A stretch of 64,000 nt of DNA from NCBI RefSeq assembly GCF_902713425.1, contig NC_081209.1, forward strand, positions 4,845,001-4,909,000, in the 5' to 3' direction. The notes below the pieces were generated by a model. The model ran no database searches, was not told the origin of the DNA, and saw only the letters and a list, made by a program, of their open reading frames with translations. Shown here piece after piece: positions 52,924 through 64,000 of the stretch; positions within the stretch are counted from its first letter, which is position 1, and every line of letters starts with the position of its first letter. Both the position numbers and the translations under genes were made by a program. The stretch is from Acipenser ruthenus (Eukaryota > Chordata > Actinopteri > Acipenseriformes > Acipenseridae).

Positions 52924-55900
52924 AGAGGGGGGTTGCACTGTGCCAAAAAGAAACAGGAATCCACTCTAGTAAAATGGAGATTACCCCCCCCGACGTATGG
53001 CACTTCTCCTCGGGCTTGTAGACAGGCGGGTGCACACGCAGGGGAGTCCAGGACTCTCTCTGGCGTCGTTGTTGTTTACGATTTCAGGTGCTCTTCCACA
53101 TGCCACTTTCCACCCCAGTCTATCAGCAGAACAACACTAGTGTCCCTCCCCTCCTTCTCCCAGTCCCCAGGAAGCCTGCAGTCTCAGTCACGCAGGGACG
53201 CGGCACCTGTACTAAATCATCCATCTAGGAGTGCTGCTACTTTTTCTTTTCAGAGTGTTTATTGTACAATGAGAATAATGTGAAACAGTAGTGGTGAGGT
53301 TGACTGAATGATTAGGTTTTCGTTTTGGTTGTTTGGCCTTGAAGTTTGCACAGAATCTGAAGACGTCACTGTGGGTAGTTTTTTTGTTTTGTTTTTTGTT
53401 TTGTTTTGTTTGATTGCGAAGGAGCTGGCTGGTATTTCTGTTGCCTGTAGCATTGATGAGGGGCTGGGGGTGGAAGAGCCCAAATCCTTCATCTTCTTGT
53501 AGGGGGAAGGATGACTCGTACACAGCTTAGTTTTCCAGATTTTCAAAAAGGCCTTTTTTATTCTTTTGGCACTTATTAGCAGGCTTATACTTTATAAATC
53601 CAGTCATTTGAGCTGTGCAGTGCGTGTGTGTCAAATAGAAAACATAAGCATGTCTCTTGAAAATGATCATTGCGTTCTTCACCGTTAGAAAAAAACACTT
53701 TGTACACAGAAGCATTATTTATTTATTTCATCCCACTCACTCCCCTTTTTAAAATCACACGTGGCTCCCGTAGTTCAGAGAAGGTTGTGTAAGTTAAAAG
53801 CATCTACTGCCATCTACAGGTGACTTTGTATTACTGCAGCACAGTTCCTGTATTATAAGTGAAACTATGCATGGTCCTCGTGCAGTGAATCTCATGCTCA
53901 TTAAAAAGACCTAAGGTGGTTGAAAGGACAAAGGTTTAATAAACGCACAAGCAAGCAGCTTAGGTCAGGCTGAGAACTTGCACTTTTAACACATTCAAAT
54001 ATATAGAATCTTACCTGACTTCACTTCCGGGGCCCTTTGACAATTTCTCTTAACGTTTGTCTCCCACTTCTCCTCCTGTTGCGTTCTCATTTATTCACCG
54101 TGTCGTTTTACTGCAGATGTGTTGTGCAGCATCCTGGAAATGTACATTCATATTTTCAGAGAATTGAAAATCTGCTCAGGATTCTCAATAGGGAGTCAAT
54201 GGCTTCTATGAAAACCAGCAGCGCCAAAAACGGCCTTTCAAACCTGAACAGATCTCCAGCTCGGCTTCCTCTGGCTAAAATGGAGGGTTTTTTTTTTTCA
54301 GTAGAGCAGTAAGCACAGATAACAATGAATACAGCTGTTTGTGTAAAGCGACAGGTGTGTGGAAAACATAGCTATTGTTTTCTTTGTATATGTGCAATAT
54401 TCACTAAGTTAATAATCACTACAGATAAACTCAACAGTCACTAAACTATCCTCTCTGAAATTACTACAATGTATTATTTAGGGTAACCAGGGGTCTCACT
54501 TGATCTGCAGTGTGGGTTAGAAAACAAAAAAAAAAGTGCTCCTACGCTAAAGAAAATACGGCTGCAGTCTTTGCTCATTTATTAATGACATGGTTATTTC
54601 TGCCTTCGTTTTCTGTTTCTCCTGCAAAATAATCAATTCTTATTTTCGTGTGTATAATGCATGAATGAGTCCTTCCCATGATCCCCTGGTGGGCTAGTAA
54701 GGGTGCGAATGCATGCCTTATACATGTGATCAATGTGATTTGGAAAGGAACATGAAATGAATACGGGCAATTCAATCCACATGAATTAACAGGGCTGAAT
54801 TTAAAACGAATGACTTCAGAACTCCAAGGAAGTGCATGTAAGATATTCAGCCGGAATTCATTATAAATTTGCAGTCGTTATTTTAAAGCATTACCCTTGT
54901 ATCCTTTATGGCAACTGCTGCTTTAGAGAGTAGCGCAGAACAGTATCAGACTTCTGCCATTCTCGATATTATTTCAGTTACAGGCACAGAAATACCTTCC
55001 AGCCGTGACCAGGCGATGCTTCAGATCCACAGTGGTAGCATTCTTTGTATAGTCCAGTGCTTTTGATTTGTTTTCAATTATAGTAACATTTCTTTCTCAC
55101 CTTTTTTTATACAATGAGTTGTAACATCTGTATTTGTACATAAGCTAGCTTATTCTTTCTTTCTGTTTTGCGAATGCACAATGGGTTAGCATGTAGCTTT
55201 GCTTGCATGTCTCCTAGGACTCAATCAGAAGCTGAAAACAGGTCATTCATCACGTCTTGACCTTCCGAGGACCCCCCTGCATCTTCGACCGATCCGCACA
55301 ACTTGAGGGGAGGGGAGGGGGGGGGGGGGTTAGGAAGGCTTTTAAAAATGTTAATTCTGTACAGGGTGGGCTTTTATTTTCTATCTACCAGACGAAAGTT
55401 TTTGTTGTTTTTTTTTTTTTTTTTTTTAAGATAAAAACATTTGATTTGATCTTTTTTTTCAGGGAGCAGTTCCAACACATACATGTAGAATAAAAAAGTG
55501 ATGAAAACTTTTTTTTTTTTTTTTTTTTTTTTAAACAAAGGTGCATCTTGTATATAGACACACCCAGATCTTGTCAAAAAATTGTTTCTTGTAGAAACAT
55601 GCATCTGCTTTTTCTTCTCCCCCCTCTTCATTTCTTTGTGCTTCCGAAGATTGTAAATAATCTATTAATGTGAATATTGTCATTTTTTTCTGGGTTTGCT
55701 ACGAAATACAGCTTGACTCTCAAAACAGAGGCGTATTTAAGAGGAGCTGGATGCTTTGTTTTCAGCTTGTGTCAAGCTTACTATAAATTATGTAACAAAA
55801 GAAGAAAACTAAATAGAATGGACCTCTGAAATTTGCAGAGGAGCATTAAGAGTTCTTGAACAGTGACACTAAGAGTGTCGGGGGGGCTCATGGCATATTC

Positions 55901-56510
55901 TGTTTATTAGAGGGTGAATCTTGTGCAGAATAATCAAAAAGCAATCTTAAAAATGTATTTTAAGCAAAGCTAAAACTGGATTTTTGTTTTTCCCCCAAAA
56001 AGAAAAATTTCTCCTTAATTGCCACGGTAAGATTTGTACATGTTCTAAGAAACACTGTAAGGGACATATGAAGCCCCATCAATGGTGGTTTAAGACAGTT
56101 GCTTGCTTTTTCATAATGATGTACAATACAAAGCTGTCTTCTTAGGGACCTGTAAAATTAAAAAAATATATAACTTTGGGGTTATTTCTTTAAAAGGGTC
56201 TCGGCGTCGGAACTGTTTGCAATAAAATATTTTATTGTTTATCCCCCCCGGTCCCTCCCCACCCCCTTTCTTTGGGAAGACCCTGCTTTTTGAGATGTAA
56301 TATTTGTATTTTTTTCTTTCTTTAAAGAAATGAACGTGTTTTTTTTTTTTTTTTTGTGCAGATAAATCATGTGCCGTGTATCTTGTTTTGACGAAAATGT
56401 TTTGTTGTGGGTGTGTCTTGCTGTATATATTTGTTCATATTTTTGTTGAATTCTTTACTATGTACTATTGTATCATAGTAACTTTTATAAAGCAATCCAT
56501 AAATATACTG
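52924..56510 (+). other. setd1b: setd1b 3' UTR (probable)
   Basis: This follows the stop codon and has no coding signal. It contains many poly-T runs and AU-rich stretches, as is usual for a long vertebrate 3' UTR. Candidate AATAAA signals are at 53938-53943, 55489-55494 and 56221-56226. A variant CATAAA lies near 56499. The AATAAA at 56221 with the T-rich DNA after it is a reasonable main end, but no site can be proven here. Confidence 0.55.
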
Positions 56511-56643
56511 ACTTTTTCTTAATGAGAACATGGATGATGTCGTCTGTATTTAAAAAGCGCTGTGTCAGACTGGGGAGAGTTTTGCTGTTTTAACCCCCAG
56601 TTTATTTACGAGATCACCAGTTACAGTAGTGTATATGGAAAGC

Positions 56644-56775
56644 TGTGTGGTTTAACCGAGTAGTTACAGCAAAGTACTAATGGCTGGGCGGATCTGGATT
56701 CAAATCGCAGGGCAGCCACTCTGACTGAAGAAGTTACTGGTTCCACTCAGGCACTGTTTCTGTGACTCCAAGAGA
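56644..56775 (+). mobile_element. Degraded tRNA-like SINE remnant
   Basis: The line GTGGTTTAACCGAGTAGTTA then GGATTCAAATCGCAGG resembles the A- and B-box head of the window's SINEs. TACTGGTTCCACTCAGGCAC follows. No tail is recognised. It is old and uncertain. Confidence 0.4.
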
Positions 56776-57164
56776 TCTTCCACTCTCAGCCCTATGAGTG
56801 CACGCCAGTCCTGACCTGAACACACTCTGCCACGTATACCACCTCTGCCTCTGCACCATAAAACCAGTCTGTACAACTCAATCTCTTCTAAACCCTACCA
56901 CCTACAATCCAATCTGAAACAAGTCAACGATCCCCTTTACATGTCTTGTTTTACTATTTCTAAATGAATTCACCAGCCTCCAGTGTTTCCCTGACAGTCT
57001 ATTATAGCTACAGCCTGAATGCCACTGGCTCCTACTTTTGCCCGACCAAGAAAATATAAAAAAACTAAAACAAAATTGGGGCTTTCTGTTAACTAACTAT
57101 TAACAAAAATCAAAAGCAAGTGTATGTGGGTAGCTTTACAGGGTGGACAGCAATAAAACTAGTT

Positions 57165-57255
57165 TTTTTTTCTCTCTGGATCGCCTCCGGAATAGTGTCG
57201 GTCTGATCTGTAGGAGATAACCGTCCTTATTGTGATCCAATAAGATTTTCAAATC
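57165..57255 (-). pseudogene. Relic of the penultimate hpd exon
   Basis: Read on the minus strand, the segment aligns to the functional hpd exon at 61675-61791. It shows DLKILLDHNKDGYLLQI where hpd has [17 protein letters not shown], then RPTLF where hpd has RPTLF. About 21 bp (seven codons, FTKPVQD) is deleted in frame between them. One further base is missing just after RPTLF, so the iron-ligand Glu of LFLEVIQR is lost. The acceptor (…TTTGTAG) survives but the donor is gone and replaced by a poly-T run. Flanking intron-like sequence is also similar (57020-57060 against 61475-61515), so this is a DNA duplicate and not a retrocopy. No other hpd exon is recognisable between setd1b and psmd9. 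Confidence 0.85.
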
Positions 57256-57702
57256 CTACAAAGAATTGGTGAAAAAAAGAGGTGAAACAAACACCAATTA
57301 CAAATGTGAATGAAACCTCTAATTCCAGGTTCTTCTCATACCTGAGGACACAAAAGATACAAACATGATAACAATCTCCCCTTCAGGGTGCTATTGTTTC
57401 CCTTGTTTCTTTATTATCTTTAATTATAAAACACATAAATCTATGACAAACAATTTGATTATACAGTATATCCTTCAACATATTTAGTTTCTTTTTGTCT
57501 TTCTAATTTTACCAGAATGATGTCTATTTATTATTTGTTTTTACAATAAAAACCCTATTACATTATTATTATTATCTATATACAACGTTATACTTTGCAA
57601 TACAACGTACAGGGAGAGTCAGTAGTAACCTAATAATTATCGGTTTGATTTTTTTGTTTTTATTTTTATTGTAGACTGTGTATTGTCAATTAGATATCTA
57701 AT

Positions 57703-57930
57703 AGGAGGGTGTGTGGTCCAGTGGTTAAAGAAAAGGGCTTATAACCAGGAGGTCTTGTGTTCAAATCCCGGCTCCCTTACTGATTCACTGTGTGATCTTG
57801 AGCAAGTCACTTAACCTCCTTGTGCTCCGTCTTTCGGGGGAGACGTTGTTGTGACGAAGATGATACAGAGTTCACACACCCTCGTCTCTGTAACTCGCCT
57901 TGGGTAAAAGCGTCTGCTAAATAATAATTG
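57703..57930 (+). mobile_element. tRNA-derived SINE with L2-like tail, near complete
   Basis: The head GTGTGGTCCAGTGGTTAAAG and GTGTTCAAATCCCGGCTCC is followed by the central CACTTAACCTCCTTGTGCTC and the tail CGCCTTGGGTAAAAGCGTC. It is the best preserved of the three members (others at 1992-2228 and 27206-27416). It lies between the hpd relic and psmd9. Confidence 0.88.
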
Positions 57931-57939
57931 ATAAATATT

Positions 57940-58255
57940 ACATGTATACATTTTATTAATTATTTCTAAAACAAATACAGATCTCTTAAGTTTTTGTTCT
58001 TGCGGTTGTATCAGCCTGCAAAATACAGTCCACGTCTGGGGGTGTCATCATTTCAGCTGGATTGGTATCTATACAGACAGCTACCCTTCCATTGTGACGA
58101 AAATCATCTTTTAAAGAAAAGGCCGTGAAAGTCCAGCACAGTAGGTGGCGCACAACATCCGCGTTTCGAGGTGACTAGTTAGTAGTTTGCCTCTTCTACT
58201 GATCCGTAGTTGTAGTCCAGTCAGTTTCAAAACGCCACTGCAACACAGCGAGAAG
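57940..58255 (+). promoter_or_regulatory. psmd9: psmd9 promoter region
   Basis: This is about 315 bp upstream of the psmd9 start codon, modestly CpG-enriched near the gene (GGTGGCGCACAACATCCGCG at about 58144). No TATA box is seen. A minus-strand open stretch at 57986-58174 has no initiating Met and no recognised homology. The psmd9 transcription start is by inference within about 100 bp of the ATG. Confidence 0.4.
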
Positions 58256-60349
58256 ATGTCAGAGGGAAACAACAGCACAACAACGAGCTCTGCGATAACT
58301 ATTGAGGACGTTCAAAACCTGGTCAAAAAGAAAGATGAAATAGAAGAACAAATTAAAGCTTACTATGACGTTCTGGAGGATGTAAGTGGTTTGTGCGGGC
58401 CGTGTTTTTGTAATAGGCGCACGGCATCAAGACGGTCCAGGCCAGAAAATGTACCAGTGCTACACCGTGAAAATGTTCTGTAATATTCCAGTTAATTCTG
58501 TGTAGTGCAAAACGTACTGGTGTTGTGTTTTACAGAGACTCGTGAACAGGGCCTATTTAGGGAAAAAAAACAACAACTTCATCATTTTAGATGTGGCAGA
58601 GTCTGAGAAAATACAGGTTCTGAAAATGTTATGATACAAACAAGTGTGTGGTTTCTAGTGCTATATATTGAAGCCATTTATCGATTTTTTTTTTTTTTTT
58701 TTGAAGCAAAAGGGTGTTGGCATGACTGGGCCATTAGTGGACGCAGAGGGCTTCCCACGAGGAGATATTGACGTCTACCAAGTGCGCAATGCCAGACATA
58801 ACGTCGCGTGTATGTACAAAGTTATACTAATACAAACTGAAAGTGTTGATAAAGACTTTTAAAACCTGGCCACACCCACTGAATGTTGGGCAACACCACC
58901 AAAACACTAAACCGGCCAATATAAGCTAACATAAAGATAAGCGGTAGAGCAGAATGCCAACACAATGCCAAGATAAGCACATCACACCAGCATATTACAC
59001 TAGTTCATGTTTAGCCATCTGCTCTGAAAACTATTTTGCAGTTAATGGCAGTGCCATTAACTGCAAAATAGTGTGTGTATGTGTGTGTTTTAGGTTTACA
59101 GAATGACCACAAGGAAATCATGCAGCAGATTGAAGAGGCGCTGTACCGGCTACACGCCTACGAGAGAGAGAAGCGTGAGAAGGACGAGACCCAGGCCAAA
59201 GCAGAGGCTCTGGAGCAGGACCTGCCTCTCCCCCATCCCTTCGCTAAAGTGGATGCTGTCACGCCGGGCTCCCCAGCCAGCATATCTGTAAGGACAGAAA
59301 ACTCAAATCCATCTCTGATAAAAGTTCACTGGAAATACTGTATGCTCATTGTCATCCTAATTCCCCTCCTCCCCTTTACTTACAACTGAAGATTTCTCTG
59401 TTTCTTTTAGTAATTCTACATCCTTACTCTGTACTCAAACTGTGTTGCTTGATCTTTCCCAGGGATTACAAGTTGGAGATGAGATTTTTGAATTCGGCAC
59501 TGTGAATTCTCTAAACTTTCAGAACCTACAGAACATTGCTTCAGTGGTGCAGCACAGCGAGGGGGTAAGTTAGCACACCCTAAAAGAGTCCTGAGAAACG
59601 TGAAATGTAAGGAGGAAGTCTAGTTGCAGGGTAGCAGCATTTCCATTATTCTTCTGCACAGTTTCTTGCTAGTTTAATACCATTAAAATGATTTTACTTA
59701 AATTGCTTACAAATAGGAACATTCTCTGCTTTTAAACATACTGGCAAGGGCTGTATGTAAGAGTCAATTATTTGATTGTTATCGAACATGTTTTTTTTTT
59801 GTTTTTTACCCACAAGAAACCCCTGAGTATAGCTGTGATCCGCAGTGGAAAGAAGGTACACTTGGGGCTCACGCCACAGCGATGGAGTGGAAGGGGTCTG
59901 CTTGGGTACGTATGGTCCCTGTACCCCATTTCTTTTTATACAGGGTTGCTTTGAATACGTATTTGGCAGTGCTTTGAAGGTAGGTGTGTGCATATAGAGG
60001 ACTGTTCTGTGCAATGGCAACATTTGCTGTGTTATTACATAGCCCTTGAAAGCAAAGTCATTTCAATCGCTAGCCTGAGGATTCGCTTCATATTTCCTCT
60101 CGAGGCTGTTTCATTTTACCAAACCCTTTTGAATCTGTAGTTTTGTGTGATGTGTGATTCAAGTAGTTCTTCCTTCATTTGTGACCTGTGACAGATTCAA
60201 ACTCTTGCCTCCCCCTTCAAAATGTTATCTGACACATGCTTTAACACCTGGACAAACTTAAGACCCCAAACCTGCGAGTGTTTCACACCCTTGTAATTAA
60301 TGTTATTTTCTCTGTCCACAGCTGCAACATTCTCCCACTGCAGAGATAA
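58256..60349 (+). CDS. psmd9: 26S proteasome assembly chaperone PSMD9 (p27/Nas2), complete, 6 exons
   Basis: Exons: 58256-58381, 58707-58809, 59094-59287, 59463-59564, 59817-59905 and 60322-60349 (stop TAA 60347-60349). Total 642 nt, 213 aa; human PSMD9 is 223 aa. It has an N-terminal helical coiled coil ([20 protein letters not shown]), the conserved [20 protein letters not shown] and YQVRNARHN, a Lys/Glu-rich linker, and a C-terminal PDZ-like domain (about 118-205) starting [18 protein letters not shown]. It ends [12 protein letters not shown], almost as human. PSMD9 chaperones the base of the 19S proteasome regulator by binding the ATPases PSMC3 (Rpt5) and PSMC6 (Rpt4), and leaves before the 26S particle is complete. 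The start has A at -3. A polyadenylation signal AATAAA lies at 60689-60694. Confidence 0.97.
59030..59072. repeat. Perfect 43-bp palindrome in psmd9 intron 2
   Basis: Two 21-nt arms (59030-59050 and 59052-59072) are exact reverse complements around a single G at 59051. The right arm ends 21 nt before the AG (59092-59093) of exon 3. The left arm includes TTTTGCAG, which resembles a splice acceptor. In RNA this would be a very stable hairpin. Confidence 0.95.
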
Positions 60350-61086
60350 ATGCGATCGAGGCATCAAAACTGTAACATCAGTAAATGCTTTTCAAAACCT
60401 GGCACTGAACCTTTGTATTATTTTTCACCAAGGGAGCAGTTGGACTGGTTGAATTCAGTGGCTATGCTGTGATGTGGGAATGCTTGCTTCTGTTAAACCA
60501 GATGTACAGCTGTGCATTCTGACTGCTGATGCACTCTTTGATAAGAATGGAAACAACATTGCTGTTGCCAGGAGCCCTGGGCAGGGCTGCTACCTGTACA
60601 GGGAGCATGTCTGTAACTAACTAGTAAATCTCAAGAACCAAGTTCAGGACTGACTCGCGTCATGCTAGGTAACATTGTGCAAAAGAGCAATAAAAACACT
60701 GTTTTACACGTGAGCTTTGTAAATGACATGCGGCTTGTTGGATTTGATTCAATTGCGTTTGCTGTATTTTTTTGTAAGCAATTGTGTAACGAAGGAAGGC
60801 TGCTCACATTAACTTCTTATCTAGGAATTAAGAACATGTACCACCAATTTCTAATTTACATCTTTATTGAACATGCAATCTAAAACAGTACAGTTCCAAT
60901 AACAAGGATTAGTGTATCAGTAATCTAGCAAGTAAGGTCTGCTACATTGGGGTAATCGAAGATAAACTTCATGGCCTATGTTTTCCCCTATTGGCAAATT
61001 GCAGCTAAATTGCTCCTCCATAATAAATGTATTACATGGGCAATATGAAAGCTAACAACGTTGTCAGGGGTTGGTTATGGGATGGT
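60350..61086. other. Tail-to-tail interval of psmd9 and hpd (3' UTRs)
   Basis: psmd9 and hpd converge here, with stop codons 737 bp apart. The psmd9 polyadenylation signal AATAAA is at 60689-60694. On the minus strand TTTATT at 60862-60867 is a candidate signal for hpd. I see no repeats or coding frames. Confidence 0.65.
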
Positions 61087-63498
<2,412 letters not shown>

Positions 63499-64000
63499 CT
63501 GCAGGAAAAGGAAGATAGCTGACAGTTACAGAGTGGATTCAGAATATCCTGACATGATCACAACGGAGAGAACCAGAATGGATAAGAGCTAGGGCTGTGC
63601 AGAGGAATGCCCTTGTCTACGCGGTTATTGAGTACCAATCAATAACAATTTGACTGTGGTTTATATAATAAATAACCCTTTGTGATCAAACCAACTGAAA
63701 CCACTCATGTTTTATCTGGGATTATTTGTCTTGGTTGTATTTTAGATCTGTTTATATAAAATCCTTTTGATTTCGGTTTTGCGCAGTTCATTTGAAGTGC
63801 GTCATCTCTGCCTTGAATTTTGGGATTGTACGCCAGGGCAACATTTCATGTCTAATTAAATCACTAAATCACTGTTCTTTCAAATATACTTCATTGAAAT
63901 CATGTTGTAACTCATCAGTCACAGTTTGTATGTTTAATGCACGTCTGTGTATTTTTATATTAAAAATTTAAGGAGTACTGTAGGCATCTATACAGTAAAG
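63499..64000 (-). other. hpd: hpd intron, upstream part cut by the window edge
   Basis: This is 502 bp of AT-rich sequence following the acceptor TTCCTGCAG of the first visible hpd exon (minus strand). No further hpd exon is recognisable up to the edge, so the next upstream exon lies beyond it. Confidence 0.8.

Noticed and set aside
57703-57790. tRNA gene candidate
   Set aside because: A- and B-box-like motifs are present but no cloverleaf closes. The unit continues into a SINE body and tail found elsewhere in the window.
57986-58174. Minus-strand open stretch of about 63 codons beside the psmd9 promoter
   Set aside because: I tested it as a further hpd relic exon or an upstream gene. It has no start codon at its beginning and no convincing match to HPD, so I could not support it.

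Overview
The window is a vertebrate chromosomal segment, almost certainly from a ray-finned fish. Multi-exon genes are split by GT-AG introns, there are CpG-rich promoters, and dinucleotide microsatellites are abundant. The tRNA-derived SINEs carry an 'L2-like' tail (…CGCCNTGGATAAGGGCGTCTGCTAA) of the kind frequent in sturgeons, paddlefish, gars and other fishes. The species cannot be fixed from sequence alone; a non-teleost such as a sturgeon or paddlefish is a guess from SINE style.

The layout matches the vertebrate block on human 12q24.31: tmem120b (+, 460-7594, complete, 340 aa), rhof (-, 13314-24798, complete, 212 aa), setd1b (+, 32732-52923, complete, 1924 aa), psmd9 (+, 58256-60349, complete, 213 aa) and hpd (-, 61087-63498, C-terminal 220 aa; the 5' exons lie beyond the right edge). 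All exon boundaries were placed by hand from GT/AG sites, reading phase and remembered human protein sequences. In every complete gene the exon lengths sum to an uninterrupted frame.

The genes are ordinary housekeeping or regulatory genes and not an operon: a nuclear-envelope/ER membrane protein, a Rho-family GTPase, the SET1/COMPASS histone H3K4 methyltransferase, a proteasome-base assembly chaperone and the iron dioxygenase of tyrosine catabolism. tmem120b/rhof and psmd9/hpd are tail to tail. rhof and setd1b are head to head across an 8 kb interval with a CpG-rich patch at 27.7-28.2 kb and another at 32.0-32.7 kb.

The most unusual signal is a decayed, intron-flanked copy of the penultimate hpd exon on the minus strand at about 57165-57255, between setd1b and psmd9. 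Mammals keep their only HPD gene in exactly that slot. Here the intact hpd lies on the other side of psmd9, so the window seems to record duplication and then loss of the copy at the ancestral site.

Other structure includes three non-autonomous repeat families (a fold-back MITE, a ~270 bp palindromic-ended element, and a family confined to rhof introns), a 26-bp minisatellite in a setd1b intron, a 43-bp perfect palindrome just before a psmd9 splice acceptor, and three equally spaced inverted CCAAT boxes in the tmem120b promoter. I see no tRNA or rRNA gene, no CRISPR array, no LTR element and no clear sign of a new protein system.
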